This document shows positions 62,258 to 64,000 of a stretch of 64,000 bases of DNA, in pieces. Both the position numbers and the translations under genes were made by a program. The notes below the pieces were generated by a model. It searched no databases. It was given only the letters and a program-made list of their open reading frames with translations, and was not told the origin of the DNA. How positions within the stretch are numbered: the first letter of the stretch is position 1; every line of letters starts with the position of its first letter. The stretch is from Siminovitchia fortis. GTDB taxonomy: Bacteria; Bacillota; Bacilli; Bacillales; Bacillaceae_C. The stretch lies in assembly GCF_003605365.2 (NCBI RefSeq), contig NZ_QYTU02000009.1, forward strand, positions 1 through 64,000, given 5' to 3'.

Positions 62258-63433
62258 TTAACCCAACGATGCCTCCGGAATCAATTTAAAGCCTTCAATC
62301 ATGGCATCTTCATCAACCTCAATCATCAAGCAGCGCTTGCCGTTAAAATTAACCTGCCTGACATATTTCAAGTCTTTTGGGCTGATAGAAATATTGGCGA
62401 CTTTCGTTTCGATTTTGATCGATTTCGATGTATATTTCGGGATAATGCTGCTTGCTTTCAGCTCGTATTTTTCATCATCAACGACTTTTTGGAATGCCAT
62501 TTCCACCTTATCTGCATCGACATCTTCCACACCGCTCACTTTTAACACACGTTCCACATCTTTATAATCCAATGTAGGAGTGACTTCCTCCTCCTCTTCG
62601 TCTTCATCCATCATCCGGTTTATTTCTTCATATACATTGGAAAGCGTATGAGTATCCACCTGGCCTCCCACCACTTCATTTACGACAAACTCAAAAACAG
62701 CTTTATCTTCCTGGGCAGTCATGATCTCTTCGCCATTCAAAACATCTTCGATAAAGTGATAATCAGGTTTATTCGCTTTGCCCGCCGAGTACAACACTCG
62801 GTTTACATCAGCGGAATTATCTGTAAAACTTGGGAATAAAAATCCTGCGACAGGAGATGCAAGATTGATAATCGAATCAACCTCAACGCTCGATTTGAAT
62901 TCCTTCTCAACATAATCAAACACCAAAGATCTTTTCGGCTGCTCCGTCTGGTTGATGCTGCAGAGAATAAAAGGATGCGAATACACCTCATCCCGATCGC
63001 TCTCTTCCGCTTCCTCACTACTTCTTTTTGTCGGTTTAAAATATTCTCCGCGAATGAAAGTGACAACCATGTCCTTCTCGTACTGAACATCCTTAAACAT
63101 TTTATCAACGAGAAGAAGCATTTGCTCTTTCCATTCTTCTACATCATCTGCTTGCAAACCTTCTTGAAGAATAATGCGAGTGTGATCCTCCGCCTGATCC
63201 TGAAACTTCACTTCAAATAACTTCACATCAAGCTGGCCTGTCAGCACCTTCTTAAAGTTATTCATGAACAATTCCTGCTGTTCCCTGTCCAACATCGGAA
63301 ACGGACGGCTTTCCTGATGATAAATGTCGCTGCTCTCTTTCCTTATGTAGACATTAAAAATATTGGTGATAGTCAACAAATCATTATCAAGCTTGAATTG
63401 TTTACGAATATTGGCTATGTCCTTCTTATTCAT
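62258..63433 (-). CDS. DUF4317 family protein
   Basis: 391 aa, soluble and acidic. Matches DUF4317 in its opening MNKKDIANIRKQFK, in VTFIRGEYFKPTKRSSEE, FILCSINQTEQPKRSLVFDY and LASPVAGFLFPSFTDNSADV (split here), and in the C-terminal basic/hydrophobic stretch. An acidic run (MDEDEEEEEV) divides it. Function unknown. The ATG follows the motif TTCGGGGAGTGACAGG; GGGGAG is rather far (about 14 nt) from the start. Confidence 0.85.
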   Translation of the reverse strand: MNKKDIANIRKQFKLDNDLLTITNIFNVYIRKESSDIYHQESRPFPMLDREQQELFMNNFKKVLTGQLDVKLFEVKFQDQAEDHTRIILQEGLQADDVEEWKEQMLLLVDKMFKDVQYEKDMVVTFIRGEYFKPTKRSSEEAEESDRDEVYSHPFILCSINQTEQPKRSLVFDYVEKEFKSSVEVDSIINLASPVAGFLFPSFTDNSADVNRVLYSAGKANKPDYHFIEDVLNGEEIMTAQEDKAVFEFVVNEVVGGQVDTHTLSNVYEEINRMMDEDEEEEEVTPTLDYKDVERVLKVSGVEDVDADKVEMAFQKVVDDEKYELKASSIIPKYTSKSIKIETKVANISISPKDLKYVRQVNFNGKRCLMIEVDEDAMIEGFKLIPEASLG

Positions 63434-63439
63434 ACAGTG

Positions 63440-63455
63440 CCTGTCACTCCCCGAA
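63440..63455. repeat. Short dispersed motif CCTGTCACTCCCCGAA, second copy
   Basis: Identical to 57243-57258 and placed the same way, just before a minus-strand start codon. The rest of 63456-63740 shows no gene; a small GATTGC / GCAATC hairpin lies near 63609. Confidence 0.55.
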
Positions 63456-63743
63456 TTTTGTCGAAAGGTCTATTTGTATGAAATAGTCCCCCTATAGTTT
63501 TGACACTCTCTTATTATAACAACAATGTCGAAAACCAACTTTATAATTTGCTAGAAGTAGTTTCTCTTTTCATTTAAAGGTATAAAATCTCATTTACGGA
63601 TGATAAGATTGCTTTCAGGCAATCAGGTGAACAGCCGTTATATTCCCTAAAGGCACCTAAAACTTGATCTTTCTGGCCAATTGTATGATTGCGCTTTCAT
63701 AATCGATAACCTATATTTAATTAAAATAATTTTAATTTATTCC

Positions 63744-63782
63744 TTGACATTAATAATTTGTCCTATATAATAATCATTGTAA
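63744..63782 (+). promoter_or_regulatory. ahpC promoter with PerR box
   Basis: TTGACA (63744-63749), 16 nt, TATAAT (63766-63771). Overlapping and following the -10 is TAATAATCATTGTAA (63768-63782), 12 of 14 defined positions of the PerR consensus TTATAATNATTATAA. Peroxide-induced expression is predicted. Confidence 0.8.
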
Positions 63783-63795
63783 ACAAGAAAACAAT

Positions 63796-63825
63796 ATAGA
63801 TAGCGCCCATAAACTTGCTATCTAT
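63796..63825 (+). other. 5' UTR hairpin of ahpC
   Basis: Perfect 9-bp stem ATAGATAGC / GCTATCTAT with a 12-nt loop near the 5' end of the ahpC message. It may stabilise the transcript. Confidence 0.5.
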
Positions 63826-63852
63826 AAAAATACATCAAGGAGGAATTTCATT

Positions 63853-64000
63853 ATGTCCCTAATTGGAAAAGAAGTAGAACCATTCACAGCACAAGCCTAC
63901 AAAAACGGTGAGTTTATCGATGTCACCGATGAAGATTTAAAAGGCCATTGGAGCGTCGTTTGTTTCTACCCAGCAGACTTCACTTTCGTCTGCCCAACTG
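63853..64000 (+). CDS. ahpC: Alkyl hydroperoxide reductase AhpC, N-terminal part
   Basis: 2-Cys peroxiredoxin cut off by the window edge after 49 codons. [20 protein letters not shown], then [17 protein letters not shown], whose Cys (about 47) is the peroxidatic cysteine. Detoxifies hydrogen peroxide and organic peroxides, normally recharged by AhpF encoded downstream. AAGGAGG precedes the ATG. Confidence 0.95.
   Translation, partial: MSLIGKEVEPFTAQAYKNGEFIDVTDEDLKGHWSVVCFYPADFTFVCPT

Overview
This window is chromosomal DNA from an endospore-forming member of the Bacillaceae. The reasons are AGGAGG-type ribosome binding sites, frequent TTG/GTG starts, T-tailed hairpin terminators, and genes with recognisable Bacillus relatives (HtpG, BceRSAB, PdxS, CopZA, YerD, SwrC, YhgDE, Sda, YxcD, YfmJ, AhpC). 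Regulatory sites match HrcA (CIRCE), PyrR, Fur, CsoR and PerR. No rRNA, tRNA, CRISPR array, prophage or complete insertion sequence was seen. Genus and species cannot be fixed from the sequence alone.

Layout. 0-8 kb, mostly minus strand: ureohydrolase, CIRCE-controlled htpG, PdaC-like deacetylase, subtilisin-like protease and two C1q-like jelly-roll proteins. 8-17.2 kb: a damaged HTH/WYL-type gene and its duplicated neighbour surround an intact putative type I toxin. Then come PyrR-attenuated codBA and a BceRSAB antimicrobial-peptide module. A decayed second toxin copy lies in inverted orientation at 16.9-17.1 kb. 17.2-26 kb: TraB-family protein, small envelope protein, YxcD, a Fur-controlled siderophore importer divergent from a ferredoxin-NADP reductase, and a frameshifted NSS transporter. 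26-30 kb: sda, a small helical protein, and pdxS divergent from a PdxR-like regulator, without pdxT. 30-34.3 kb: a CsoR-type copper locus (copZ, copA, His-rich anchored protein) with three operator-like palindromes.

34-46.5 kb: mainly housekeeping genes (LLM oxidoreductase, DUF4153 membrane protein, YerD, phosphodiesterase, GerT/Hsp20-like, VOC, GAF/PAS kinase, PgeF, SelO, UDG). 46.6-54 kb: SwrC-like RND pump with divergent TetR, XRE plus membrane protein, HTH/PIN toxin-antitoxin pair, and HAD phosphatase. 54-64 kb: YhgE/YhgD with three 25-bp operators, an ECF sigma/anti-sigma/TPR operon, a YfmJ-like reductase bracketed by a 52-bp repeat family, DUF4317, and the start of PerR-controlled ahpC.

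The most notable findings are these. (i) A 28-codon hydrophobic ORF whose mRNA shows a Shine-Dalgarno-masking hairpin and 5'/3' end pairing, both kept in the decayed inverted copy. (ii) A tandem 52-bp array in which each unit encodes a 14-codon mini-ORF whose end carries the Shine-Dalgarno-like sequence of the next. (iii) A three-gene ECF operon ending in an anchored TPR/beta-sandwich protein. (iv) CIRCE and PyrR regulation at genes where it is not the Bacillus subtilis arrangement.
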